DNA of 64,000 nucleotides, taken from the NCBI RefSeq assembly GCF_000023125.1, contig NC_013037.1:2108001-2172000 (forward strand). The letters are read 5' to 3'. The position numbers were made by a program, and so were the translations under genes. The stretch comes from Dyadobacter fermentans DSM 18053. Lineage in GTDB: Bacteria; Bacteroidota; Bacteroidia; Cytophagales; Spirosomataceae. Positions within the stretch are counted from its first letter, which is position 1. Each line of letters starts with the position of its first letter. Under the pieces are notes generated by a model. That model saw nothing but the letters and a program-made list of their open reading frames with translations. It was not told where the DNA came from and did not search any database. Positions 17,698-26,144 of the stretch are shown here, piece after piece.

Positions 17698-18474
17698 ATG
17701 AAAACAAAGAACATACTTTTTGTCACAGGCGCATTTGTGACGCACCATTGCTGGGATGAATGGCGGGTTTATTTCGAAGCGCGCGGTTACTCGACCCTGG
17801 CGCCTGCCTGGCCGTTCAAGGACGCCTCGGCCGCCGAACTCCGCGCACGCCAGCCGCACGACATCGACCTGGCCCGCCTCACACTCGCCGAACTGGTCGA
17901 CCATTTTGCGGGTATCGCCAAAAGTTTTCCGGAAAAGCCCATCATCATCGGCCATTCCCTGGGCGGGCTCATCACGCAGATATTGCTGAACCGCGACCTG
18001 GCCGCCGCCGCGGTGGCCATTCATTCGGTGCCGCCGCAGGGCATCATTCCCTACGAGTTTTCATTCCTCAAATCCACCTGGGGCGCATTGGGGCTGTTCA
18101 CGTCGCTGGACGAGACCTACCTCATGCCGTTCGATACCTGGCAATATGCATTTGTGAATGAAATGCCGCTGGACGAGCAGCAGAAGGCGTATGACCTGCT
18201 CACCTCGCCCGAATCCAAGCGCGTGGCGCGCGGTGGACTCACGAGCGCTGCCGCGGTGGATTTTGATAAACCGCACGCGCCGCTTTTGCTTACATCGGGG
18301 TCACTGGATAATATCATTCCGGCGCATCTGAACAACCGGAACTACGAGCGCTATAAAAAGAACGGCTCGGTATTGGAATACAAGGAGTTCCCCGGCCGCA
18401 ACCACCACGTGCTGGCGCAGGCCGGCTGGGAATCTGATGCCGACTACGTGCTCGACTGGATCAAGAATTACTGA
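17698..18474 (+). CDS. Alpha/beta hydrolase
   Basis: 258 residues, cytoplasmic. An early oxyanion loop (VTGAFVTHHCWDEW) precedes the nucleophile elbow GHSLGG with Ser87. A cap region occupies about 105-190, the acid is likely in TSGSLDNIIP, and the catalytic His lies in GRNHHVLAQ near residue 235. This is the general lipase/esterase-like alpha/beta hydrolase type; the substrate cannot be told. It shares the operon with the HSL-type esterase upstream and ends before a strong terminator. Confidence 0.88.
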   Translation: MKTKNILFVTGAFVTHHCWDEWRVYFEARGYSTLAPAWPFKDASAAELRARQPHDIDLARLTLAELVDHFAGIAKSFPEKPIIIGHSLGGLITQILLNRDLAAAAVAIHSVPPQGIIPYEFSFLKSTWGALGLFTSLDETYLMPFDTWQYAFVNEMPLDEQQKAYDLLTSPESKRVARGGLTSAAAVDFDKPHAPLLLTSGSLDNIIPAHLNNRNYERYKKNGSVLEYKEFPGRNHHVLAQAGWESDADYVLDWIKNY

Positions 18475-18497
18475 TCAACGCTTCTCAGCAAACCCGG

Positions 18498-18527
18498 TGC
18501 CCTTGCCTTATGCAAGGGCATTTTTTT
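18498..18527 (+). terminator. Rho-independent terminator after the hydrolase pair
   Basis: TGCCCTTGC (18498-18506) pairs with GCAAGGGCA (18512-18520) around a five-base loop and is followed by a run of seven T. It separates the plus-strand hydrolases from the convergent sigma-54 activator. Confidence 0.9.
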
Positions 18528-18536
18528 AATATCCTA

Positions 18537-19577
18537 TCAATAATAGCTGTCGTTGGCGGAAATGGGATCGTTTTTCCAAACGCTTACCTGGCTGATGCCC
18601 AGCTTTTTCAGCCTGGATACCAGCGTGGAAGGGTTAATGTCCAGCAATTCGGCGGCACCGTCCTTGCCTGAAATTTTCCCTTTGCACCTTCTCAGGGTGG
18701 CTACGATGTGGTCGCGCTCCATTTCCGTAAGCGATTTCACTTTTGTTTCGGCCACTTTTTCCGCTTCGTCCGCTACGTCGAACTCTATGAAACGGTGGAT
18801 CGTGTGGGTCGGGCAGAGTAGCACGGCCCGTTCGAAAAGGTGCTGCATTTCACGGATATTTCCGGGCCAATGGTGGTTTTCGAGCTGCATAAGTGCCTCC
18901 GGCGCAATGCCTTTGATGTTTTTCCGGAACCGGGCATTGTACATCGAGAGAAAGTAGTCCGCAAGCTGCCGGATGTCTTCTTTCCGGTCGCGCAGCGGCG
19001 GCAGGGTGATGGGAAAGATGTTGAGCCGGTAAAAAAGGTCTTTTCGGAATGTACCTTCGGCTACGTCCTTTTCCAGATTCCGGTTGGTGGCCGCGATCAC
19101 CCGCGTGTCGATCGGAATGCTCGCATTGCCGCCGATCCGCTCGATTTGCTTTTCCTGCAATACGTGCAGCAGTTTGGATTGCATCATCAGCGGCAGCTCG
19201 CCGATTTCGTCCAGGAATATGGTCCCCTGCTGCGCCCGCTCGAATTTGCCCGTTTTCCGCTCGTAGGCTCCTGTGAACACACCTTTTTCATGACCAAACA
19301 GCTCCGATTCGATGAGCGTGGGCGGCAGCGATGCGCAGTTGATGCGCACAAAAGGCTTGTTTGCCCGGGGCGATTTCAAATGGATGGCTTCGGCGAATTT
19401 CTCCTTGCCCGTGCCGCTCTCGCCGAGCAATAGCACCGAGACATCGGACGGCGCGACGGCATTGGTCAGGTCTACGGCGTGCTGGAATTTCGGTCCGGAC
19501 CCGATGATGGAGGTTTGCCAAATGGGCTGCCTCACCTCCCGGTCGTCTTTTAAATAAACTGAGTTTGCGCTTTTCAT
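18537..19577 (-). CDS. Sigma-54-dependent activator, AAA+ and Fis domains only
   Basis: 346 residues from the ATG at 19577; a TTG two codons earlier is possible. It has no N-terminal sensor beyond about 22 residues. Walker A GESGTGKE is at 52-59, and the sigma-54 loop reads GVFTGA at 99-104 (Val replaces the usual second Ala of GAFTGA). Walker B is IFLDEIGEL. The Fis-type helix-turn-helix is in [27 protein letters not shown] PspF-like layout of this kind is normally controlled by a separate partner protein. It lies 87 bases downstream of the SusD stop, with a perfect 28-base palindrome between them, and its C-terminal half resembles the GAF activator at 15092. Confidence 0.92.
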   Translation of the reverse strand: MKSANSVYLKDDREVRQPIWQTSIIGSGPKFQHAVDLTNAVAPSDVSVLLLGESGTGKEKFAEAIHLKSPRANKPFVRINCASLPPTLIESELFGHEKGVFTGAYERKTGKFERAQQGTIFLDEIGELPLMMQSKLLHVLQEKQIERIGGNASIPIDTRVIAATNRNLEKDVAEGTFRKDLFYRLNIFPITLPPLRDRKEDIRQLADYFLSMYNARFRKNIKGIAPEALMQLENHHWPGNIREMQHLFERAVLLCPTHTIHRFIEFDVADEAEKVAETKVKSLTEMERDHIVATLRRCKGKISGKDGAAELLDINPSTLVSRLKKLGISQVSVWKNDPISANDSYY

Positions 19578-19596
19578 TATCAATAGGTTTCTATCA

Positions 19597-19624
19597 CCGG
19601 TTGGCAGAATATTCTGCCAACCGG
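19597..19624. repeat. Perfect 28-base palindrome between SusD and the sigma-54 activator
   Basis: The 14-base half CCGGTTGGCAGAAT is followed at once by its exact reverse complement. As RNA it would form a 12-base stem with a four-base loop. No T-run follows on either strand, so it is not a classical terminator. It sits 20 bases upstream of the activator ATG, where an operator, an attenuator or an mRNA-end hairpin would all be possible. Confidence 0.8.
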
Positions 19625-19664
19625 CTTTATCGGAAATTGGAATAGCTTGATATTGTCGCTGCCG

Positions 19665-21065
19665 TTACTGATAGCCCGGGTTTTGGACAAGGTTTTGGTT
19701 CAGGTCCATTTCGGCCTGCGGAATCGGCAGCAACACGGCATGCGGCTTCCAGGTGGCAGGCTTTGCCGCTCCGAATACCGCATTGGCCCGGCCCGTCCGC
19801 ACGATATCGAACCACCGGTGCCCTTCCACGAACAACTCGGCGCGCCGTTCCTTTTCCACTTGCAGGACGAGCTGCTCTTTTCTCATATCGGACGGCAAAT
19901 CACGCAACCCGGCGCGGCGGCGGAGCACATTCAGGTCGGCCGCCGACTCGCTGGTCTTGCCCATCGCTGCATTCGCTTCCGCCCGGATCAGGTATTGTTC
20001 CGCGAGCCGCATCACCACATCATCTTCCGCCAGCATGGGGCCCATGTTGGTCGATTTTTGCTTGTATTTGGCCGTAAACAAGATGGTATCCGGGCTTACC
20101 GCGAAAATGCCGATCCATGTCGAACGGCGCTTGTCGCCTGGCTCGAAACTGTTATAGAGCGATTTCGGTAATCCGTAATTCAGATTAGTGGGAGACGGTA
20201 ATAGCATGAGTCCGTAAGTGGTTCGGTCCCCTTGGTCGGGCCTGGAACCGCTGCTGCTGATCGTCCAGATCGTTTCGTCACTGCTCCGCAGAAAAACGCT
20301 GTCGAGTGCGCTTTCCAGCCGGGCATTTCCGGCAATGGCTGCGGTAGCGGCCGCCGCGGCTTCCTCCCACTGCTGCGAATACAGGTACACCCTGGCCAGC
20401 AGGGATTGGGCGGCCAATGCATTTACCCTGGTTTTGGGCATATCCATCCGGCTCAGATCCGCGATAACATCCTTCAAATCAGCCACTACCAGGGCTATAA
20501 CAGCCGCCTTGGGCGACCGCGGCGCGCTGTCCGTTTCCTTGATATCGGTGGTGGTGATCAACGGCACGTCGCCATAATAGCCTGAGAGCAGCAGGTAAAT
20601 GTACGCTCTGAAAAACTTGGCTTCGGCTATGTACCGCTTGTGCAAAATCTCCGGCAAAAACGTGACGTCCGCAAGGCCGGTGATGATGCTATTGGCATGG
20701 TAGATCACTTTGTATCCATTTTGCCAGAACTTGCCATAGGTGTCGGTGGAAGGATTATATTGGTTAAAAAGGAGATCATCGAAAACATTCACGCTCCTCG
20801 GGTAAAGCTCGTCGGCCATCATGCCGCCATAAAAGTGGGGCGCATAAGACCAGAAGTTGATGTCGATGAACGTCAGAGTATACAAGCCGTTGACCGTGGC
20901 TTCGACGGAACTGGCGTCGCTGAAAACGGTGGTTCTCGTCAGGTCGGTAGTGGGCGGCGGAATTTCCAGATAGCTTTTGCACGACTCTTGCGACGCCGCA
21001 ATTGCCGCCAGCGCCACCGCCAGCCAGGCGTTTTTCAGGACACGGTTAAGGAGTGATGGTTTCAT
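19665..21065 (-). CDS. SusD/RagB-family outer-membrane nutrient-binding lipoprotein
   Basis: 466 residues, starting two bases after the SusC stop. The N-terminus is a signal with a Cys near residue 29 (QESCKSYLEIPPP), an imperfect lipobox, followed by the TPR-like SusD fold: TVFSDASSVEATVNGLYTL, RYIAEAKFFRAYIYLLLSGYYGDVPLI, and the C-terminal RAEANAAMGKTSESAADLNVLRRRAGL and LFVEGHRWFDIVRTGRA. SusD proteins cap the SusC channel and bind the incoming ligand at the cell surface. No glycoside hydrolase or sulfatase lies in this locus, so the ligand is unknown and need not be a glycan. Confidence 0.94.
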   Translation of the reverse strand: MKPSLLNRVLKNAWLAVALAAIAASQESCKSYLEIPPPTTDLTRTTVFSDASSVEATVNGLYTLTFIDINFWSYAPHFYGGMMADELYPRSVNVFDDLLFNQYNPSTDTYGKFWQNGYKVIYHANSIITGLADVTFLPEILHKRYIAEAKFFRAYIYLLLSGYYGDVPLITTTDIKETDSAPRSPKAAVIALVVADLKDVIADLSRMDMPKTRVNALAAQSLLARVYLYSQQWEEAAAAATAAIAGNARLESALDSVFLRSSDETIWTISSSGSRPDQGDRTTYGLMLLPSPTNLNYGLPKSLYNSFEPGDKRRSTWIGIFAVSPDTILFTAKYKQKSTNMGPMLAEDDVVMRLAEQYLIRAEANAAMGKTSESAADLNVLRRRAGLRDLPSDMRKEQLVLQVEKERRAELFVEGHRWFDIVRTGRANAVFGAAKPATWKPHAVLLPIPQAEMDLNQNLVQNPGYQ

Positions 21066-21067
21066 AA

Positions 21068-24000
21068 TCAAAGGGTCAGTCTGATGCCGGCTACGATCGT
21101 TTTCAATGGCGGGGCGAGCCGCGGCGTTTCCGGATCGAAGCCGCCATAGCGGGTGAAAGTCAGCAGGTTTTGTCCGTGTACGTAAACTTTCATGTCCCGC
21201 AGTTTGAGATACTTTTTCAACCTAACCGGCAGATTGTAGGACAGCGCGGCATTGCGCAGGCGCATGTAGGAGGCATCTTCAAAGGCAACGTCGGAATTGC
21301 CGTAAACGTCGAAATAATTTCTGCCGGTGGCGGAGCTGGTGGGCCGGGGCCTCAATGCATTTTGCCCGGGCTCTGTCCAATAGTCGGTTGCCCAGCTTCT
21401 CTTCACGTTGGCTCTTCCACCGATCGGCGACGGAAATACATCCAGATAGCCGTATTCCAGGGGTTTTCGTATAAAATCAAAGAAAAGATCCAGCTCAAAG
21501 TTGCTATACCGGAAAGTGTTGCTGAATCCTCCGAAAAACCGGGGATCAAGGTTGCCCAGGGCCTGAAAATCGTTTCCGGGGTTGTAGGCGCCATCCCGGT
21601 TGAGGTCCTCCACCATAGCCATTCCGCTTTCCGGGTTCACGCCGGTGAACCGGTAGCCCCTCACCACATTCACCGACTCGCCGATCTCGTATCGGCTGGC
21701 GTAGGATGACGACGCCAGGCCGGGAAAGCGCAGCAGCGTGTTTTTAAATGTCGTGAGGTTAAATCCGGCTTCCCAGCGGAACCTGTTCCGTTCGGCGATT
21801 TTGGCATGCAACTCAAATTCCAGTCCCTTGTTTTCAATCAATGCATCCAGATTGGCCTGGTAGAAGGAAAAACCCGTTTGGCTCGCCACGGGGAAATTTA
21901 CCAGCTGGTTGCTCGACCGGCTCATGAATGCCGACGCATGCACCTGCAAGCTGCCGTTCAGAAATGCCAGTTCAAGCCCTGCTTCGGCTTTCCGGCTCAC
22001 CTCCCAGCTGTAATCCGGGTTGGGCAGGCGGTTGGGCGTGAGGCCCGACTTGTTCATGTACGGTGTCTTCGAAGCCATGTAGGTTTCCAGGTACCGGTAA
22101 TCGCCGATCTGGTCGTTGCCGGTGGTGCCATAGCTGGCCCTGAGTTTACCGAATGTGACAAACGGCAATGCCTCGCTCACCCAGGCTTCCCGCGAGAATA
22201 TCCAGGCCACGCCCATCGCCCCGAAACCACCAAATCGCCTGCCTTCGCCGAAACGGGACGAGCCATCCACCCGGTAGGTTCCATTCAAGATGTATTTATC
22301 CTCCCACGCATACGACGCGTGCCCGAGAATGGAGTGATACCGGTAATCGCTGAATGCAGAGCGCCGGTCCGAGATAATGGCAGCCGAAGCCAGGTTATCC
22401 ATCAATGCCTCCATCGGAAAGTCCTGTGCCGAAATCTGCTGGCTGCTTTTCACGCTCTGCTGGAATGTAGCGCCCGCGAGCGCCGACAACACCCCCGCCC
22501 CCACCGCGCGCCTGAACCGGATACGCGGCTCGATATTGTAGGTCCACCGCTGCCCGTTCGCAAAGCTCGCTTGGTTTTTGAAGCCGTACGACATCGAGGG
22601 ATTAATGTAGGTCGAGGGGTTTTTGAGCACTTGCCGGTCGTTGATGCGCGTGTAACCTCCGCTGAGAACAAGAGTCAGGTGGTCCGAAAGCCGGTATTGC
22701 AGCAATGCGCTGCCAATGAAGTTGTCGGAGCGCATGCGCCATTGCTGGTACCGCAGCGCCGAGGCATTGAAACTCGAACCGAACCAGTACGGCGTCACGC
22801 CCGTGCTGTCGAATTTAGGCTGATTGGGCGCTTCCAGCAGGTAATCGTGCGGGTTAATGCCCCTTGTTTCAAGGTCGGTAACGCCGTAGGTCATGGTCAG
22901 GCTCAGGTTCAGCCGCTTGTTGCCCGACTCATGCTGGACGTTCAAATGGGTATTGCCCCGCCGGTCGCGGTTGTTGCCGGACAGCATCGGCTTTTCATGC
23001 CGAAAACTGCTTCCGAGCATGAAGCGCGTGGCGTCGTTGCCGCCGGAAATGTTAAGCTGCGCATTCGACACGGGTGCCGGGTTGCCGATCAGTTCTTTTT
23101 GCCAGTCGGTATGCGCGTTTTGGTCCCATAATACGAGGTCGGGCGCATTCCGGTCGGTGGGAGTAATGCCGTCGAGCGCAAATGCCTTGCGCCGCAGATC
23201 GAGGTATTCCTGCGTGTTGAGCACGTCCATCTTGCGGGTTACCTTCGAAAAACCGGAATACACATCCAGGTCGACGCGCGTCTCGCCGGGCCTTCCCTTT
23301 CGGGTCGTGAGCAGCACCACGCCATTGGCGCCCCTGGAACCGTAAATGGCCGTGGCGTCGGCGTCTTTCAGGATTTCAATGCGCTCTATATCCGCCGGAT
23401 TGATCGCATTGAGCGGGTTGGGCCCGCCTCCGTACGATTCCATGCCATGCGAGCCCGTGAGCAAATTGGGCGATTCGTAGGGAACGGGCACGCCGTCGAT
23501 CAGCACCAGCGGTGTTTTGCCGGAGTCGATGGTATTGCGTCCGCGGATCTGGATATGCACCGCCGAACCGGGAACGCCCGTTCCATTGCTGATAAACACG
23601 CCCGGTATCCTTCCCTGCAATGCCGCTATCGGGCTGGCGACGGGCTGCTTTTCGATCACCTTACGCGATACCTGCGCGATATTACCGGTGCTCATGCTGC
23701 GCGAGCTTTCGTAGTAGCCGGTAGAGACCACCAACTCCTGCAACTGCGTGATGTCGCGGCGTAAATTCAGGGTAAGCTCGCCTTCGATCGGAAATGAAAG
23801 TAATGTATCCAACGAACGGTATCCTATAAACGAAACCACAATGGATGCACCGCTGCCCGTGGCCCGCAATGTGAACCGCCCGGCCTCGTCGGTAACGGCC
23901 CCCTCGTCGGCGTTTTTGAGCAGCACCGTCGCGCCTTCCAGCGGGCCGCCTTCCTGCAAGGCCATCACCCTGCCGCGGATCAGGAACGATTGCGGCTTTT

Positions 24001-24346
24001 CGGCCTGTTCGGTTTTAGGGATGTTTTCCAATTTTTCGAAAAGAATAATGTTACGGCCTGCCTGCCTGAATTGAAGGTCTGTCCGTTCCAGCATTAAAAG
24101 CATCGTCTGCTCGATCGTGCGCTTTCCCGGCGGCACGGTTACGGACCTGACCTTCCCTACCTTTTCCGACGGATAGGCGATCGTGTAACCGGTTGTTTTT
24201 TCGAGCTTTTTCAATGCGGTTTTCAAAGTGGCGCGACGGATCTCGAACGAGACGGTTACCTCCCTGATATTTTGCCCGCAAACAATGCCCGACGCCATTG
24301 ATCCCAGGATCAGCGCGAGAAAAAAATGGTAGAACTTTATGGTCAT
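21068..24346 (-). CDS. SusC/RagA-family TonB-linked outer-membrane protein with STN domain
   Basis: 1092 residues with a signal peptide ending at about residue 24. The domains are STN (about 28-105), a carboxypeptidase-regulatory-like beta domain (about 120-205), a plug with the SusC signature (ASPIAALQGRIPGVFISN, then ILKDADATAIYGSRGANGVVL) and a large barrel. The STN domain means it can signal to the FecR encoded 13 bases upstream, with the divergent ECF sigma factor as the last link. With SusD it forms the import complex for an oligomeric nutrient. The terminal residues RLTL fit the usual barrel end. Confidence 0.95.
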   Translation of the reverse strand: MTIKFYHFFLALILGSMASGIVCGQNIREVTVSFEIRRATLKTALKKLEKTTGYTIAYPSEKVGKVRSVTVPPGKRTIEQTMLLMLERTDLQFRQAGRNIILFEKLENIPKTEQAEKPQSFLIRGRVMALQEGGPLEGATVLLKNADEGAVTDEAGRFTLRATGSGASIVVSFIGYRSLDTLLSFPIEGELTLNLRRDITQLQELVVSTGYYESSRSMSTGNIAQVSRKVIEKQPVASPIAALQGRIPGVFISNGTGVPGSAVHIQIRGRNTIDSGKTPLVLIDGVPVPYESPNLLTGSHGMESYGGGPNPLNAINPADIERIEILKDADATAIYGSRGANGVVLLTTRKGRPGETRVDLDVYSGFSKVTRKMDVLNTQEYLDLRRKAFALDGITPTDRNAPDLVLWDQNAHTDWQKELIGNPAPVSNAQLNISGGNDATRFMLGSSFRHEKPMLSGNNRDRRGNTHLNVQHESGNKRLNLSLTMTYGVTDLETRGINPHDYLLEAPNQPKFDSTGVTPYWFGSSFNASALRYQQWRMRSDNFIGSALLQYRLSDHLTLVLSGGYTRINDRQVLKNPSTYINPSMSYGFKNQASFANGQRWTYNIEPRIRFRRAVGAGVLSALAGATFQQSVKSSQQISAQDFPMEALMDNLASAAIISDRRSAFSDYRYHSILGHASYAWEDKYILNGTYRVDGSSRFGEGRRFGGFGAMGVAWIFSREAWVSEALPFVTFGKLRASYGTTGNDQIGDYRYLETYMASKTPYMNKSGLTPNRLPNPDYSWEVSRKAEAGLELAFLNGSLQVHASAFMSRSSNQLVNFPVASQTGFSFYQANLDALIENKGLEFELHAKIAERNRFRWEAGFNLTTFKNTLLRFPGLASSSYASRYEIGESVNVVRGYRFTGVNPESGMAMVEDLNRDGAYNPGNDFQALGNLDPRFFGGFSNTFRYSNFELDLFFDFIRKPLEYGYLDVFPSPIGGRANVKRSWATDYWTEPGQNALRPRPTSSATGRNYFDVYGNSDVAFEDASYMRLRNAALSYNLPVRLKKYLKLRDMKVYVHGQNLLTFTRYGGFDPETPRLAPPLKTIVAGIRLTL

Positions 24347-24359
24347 CGGCCCTCAGGCT

Positions 24360-25349
24360 TTAATTTTTGCAACCTTCACCATCAATTGTAATTCCAATTC
24401 CGCTTTCTTCTTTTCGGTAAGTCGCGCCCCGAGTGGTGGTGATAATGTCGAGCACGTCCGTCAATGTCTCTTCGCCCGTGAAAGTGGCCGTAACCGGGCA
24501 CCGTTCCAGGGATTTTGTAGTAAACAGGATATTTGTCCCGTACCGCCGCTGCAACCGCTCGGCGATCATCCCGAACGACACCGAATCGAACCGCATCACC
24601 AGATCATTCCACGGTTGTTCGCCGGTCGCCGTCACCGCCTTTTGCACCGCGTCATGACCGTCGGCGGTGATAACGAGCTTCTCATTGGCCAGCAGCACGC
24701 CCAGCATTTTGCCCGACTGCTCCACGCTCACTTTGCCATGGTTCACCACCACTTCGGAGCTGTTCCGCGCCGCATCGGATTTCACATTAAATGCCGTTCC
24801 GAGCACGGTCACCTTCACTTCCCCAGCCTCCACGGAGAATGGCCGCTGCGGATCGGGCTTCACGGCAAAGTAGGCCTCGCCGGTGATCTCCACCTGCCTG
24901 AGCGCGCTTTCCGGCTCATAATATTCCAGGCTGGTGCCCGGCTGCAACACGGCCTTGCTGCTGTCGGGCAGCAGCACAAACCTCGGCTCGGTGGCGTTGG
25001 CGGGCAGTTCGATACGGACCAGCGGTTCGGCACCTTGCTGCCGCCCGGCCAGCCAGTAGCCGGCGCCTAGCAGGCACGCGATCCCCACGAAACTGGCGGC
25101 AATGCGTGTCCACGGCCTAAGCGGCTTATTCTCCGGTTCCTTCACCTCTCGCTCCGCCCTGCGCTGGAAATCGCTGAAAAGCCGCTTCGCCAGGGCCGCT
25201 TCCGAGCCTTCCGTCGCCAGCCATTCTTCGTACGACAGGCCATTTACATCCAGCCGATGGTACCAGCTCAGCAGCTCGCGCTCCTCTTCCGGCGAACATT
25301 CGTTCCGGTGATAGCGGGCCAGCAATGCAGTAAGTCGTGCGGTGTCCAT
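24360..25349 (-). CDS. FecR-family anti-sigma factor of the first Sus locus
   Basis: 329 residues. The N-terminal region begins LLARYHRNECSPEEERELLSWY, the membrane helix covers about 82-101, the FecR domain about 125-225 (FVLLPDSSKAVLQPGTSLEYYEP, VTVLGTAFNVKSD), and a DUF4974 domain closes the protein (MRFDSVSFGMIAERLQRRYG). It is the first gene of a FecR-SusC-SusD operon and is divergent from the ECF sigma gene at 25537. This arrangement couples transport to transcription through SusC's STN domain. Confidence 0.93.
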   Translation of the reverse strand: MDTARLTALLARYHRNECSPEEERELLSWYHRLDVNGLSYEEWLATEGSEAALAKRLFSDFQRRAEREVKEPENKPLRPWTRIAASFVGIACLLGAGYWLAGRQQGAEPLVRIELPANATEPRFVLLPDSSKAVLQPGTSLEYYEPESALRQVEITGEAYFAVKPDPQRPFSVEAGEVKVTVLGTAFNVKSDAARNSSEVVVNHGKVSVEQSGKMLGVLLANEKLVITADGHDAVQKAVTATGEQPWNDLVMRFDSVSFGMIAERLQRRYGTNILFTTKSLERCPVTATFTGEETLTDVLDIITTTRGATYRKEESGIGITIDGEGCKN

Positions 25350-25465
25350 TTCGGGGTATTTAATGTCAAGACAAATTAGCCCGGTGCTACCGTTATCCGC
25401 TATGAGTTTTTTTTAGACTAAAATTAAAAAAATCTTATCCGCCGCCCTAAAAACACCAAAAAGCG

Positions 25466-25473
25466 TATTTTTG
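25466..25473 (+). promoter_or_regulatory. Candidate -7 box for the second ECF sigma gene
   Basis: TATTTTTG fully matches TAnnTTTG. The predicted start near 25480 would give a short leader whichever start codon is used. I see no convincing TTG at -33. Confidence 0.4.
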
Positions 25474-25536
25474 TAACTGTACCCTAAACGAACGACGATT
25501 AAAATTTCTCCGCCATATGACGACGCAGAACTGATC

Positions 25537-26067
25537 TTGCGCTGGGTGCAAGGTGATGACAGTGCTTTCGAGGCAATTTATAACCGGTATGCCGTGAAAT
25601 TACTCGCAATGGCCTGCCGGAAAGTCGCCGACCGGAGTGCCGCCCAGGACATGGTTCAGGATATATTCATGAACCTGTTCAGAATGCGGTCCAACCTGCC
25701 GGAAATCCAGTCATTGAAAGGTTACCTGTTCGGAAGCCTGCGCAACGCCATCCTCAATTACTACCACCGCGAATCCCTCACGAGGCGCCATCACGACATA
25801 CTGGAACTGGCCACACAGCGCAGCGACGATTCGTTTTTACAAAAACTATACGCCCGGGAGCTCTCCGAACACATTGCGGGGATTATCACAAAACTCCCGC
25901 CGCAGCGCAGGCTGGTGTTCCAGCTGAGCCGCGAGGAACATCTTTCCAACCGCCAGATCGCCGAAAGGCTCAACATATCCGAAAATACGGTGGAGCAGCA
26001 CATGCGGAAAGCGCTGCAATTCATCCGCTTCTCACTCAGCGAAAGCAAACTCGACTCCCGGAATTAA
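25537..26067 (+). CDS. ECF RNA polymerase sigma factor of the first Sus locus, start codon uncertain
   Basis: 176 residues if it starts at the TTG at 25537. Region 2 (FEAIYNRYAVKLLAMACRKV... AQDMVQDIFMNLFRMR) and region 4 (LPPQRRLVFQLSREEHLSNRQIAERLNISENTVEQHMRKAL) are intact. The family-like N-terminus PYDDAELILRWVQGDDSAF continues upstream of the TTG to about 25513 in the same frame, yet there is no in-frame ATG or GTG back to the stop at 25474. An ATG at 25517 is in another frame and ends within six codons. Either TTG or an unusual ATT/CTG start is used. Divergent from the FecR-SusC-SusD operon, its probable target. Confidence 0.85.
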   Translation: MRWVQGDDSAFEAIYNRYAVKLLAMACRKVADRSAAQDMVQDIFMNLFRMRSNLPEIQSLKGYLFGSLRNAILNYYHRESLTRRHHDILELATQRSDDSFLQKLYARELSEHIAGIITKLPPQRRLVFQLSREEHLSNRQIAERLNISENTVEQHMRKALQFIRFSLSESKLDSRN

Positions 26068-26071
26068 TGCA

Positions 26072-26117
26072 GCATCCGGTTGGACGCTGCCTCTTTCAAA
26101 GCAGGTCCAACCGGATG
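26072..26117. terminator. Hairpin between the convergent sigma and adhesin genes
   Basis: A 14-base stem, GCATCCGGTTGGAC at 26072-26085 and its complement at 26104-26117, contains a smaller inner stem (CTGC with GCAG). No T-run follows on either strand. Its place between two convergent stops suggests an mRNA-end hairpin. Its core CCGGTTGG also begins the palindrome at 19597. Confidence 0.55.
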
Positions 26118-26144
26118 CGAAAATGCGGGGCATTGAATTAAAAC

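Noticed and set aside
19601..19620. Possible sigma-54 promoter inside the 28-base palindrome
   Set aside because: GG and GC are separated by eleven bases on both strands, while sigma-54 needs ten.
21806..23131. 441-codon open frame on the plus strand
   Set aside because: It lies wholly antisense to SusC, has no recognisable domain, and its His/Arg/Val-rich composition is typical of the complementary frame of a GC-rich gene.
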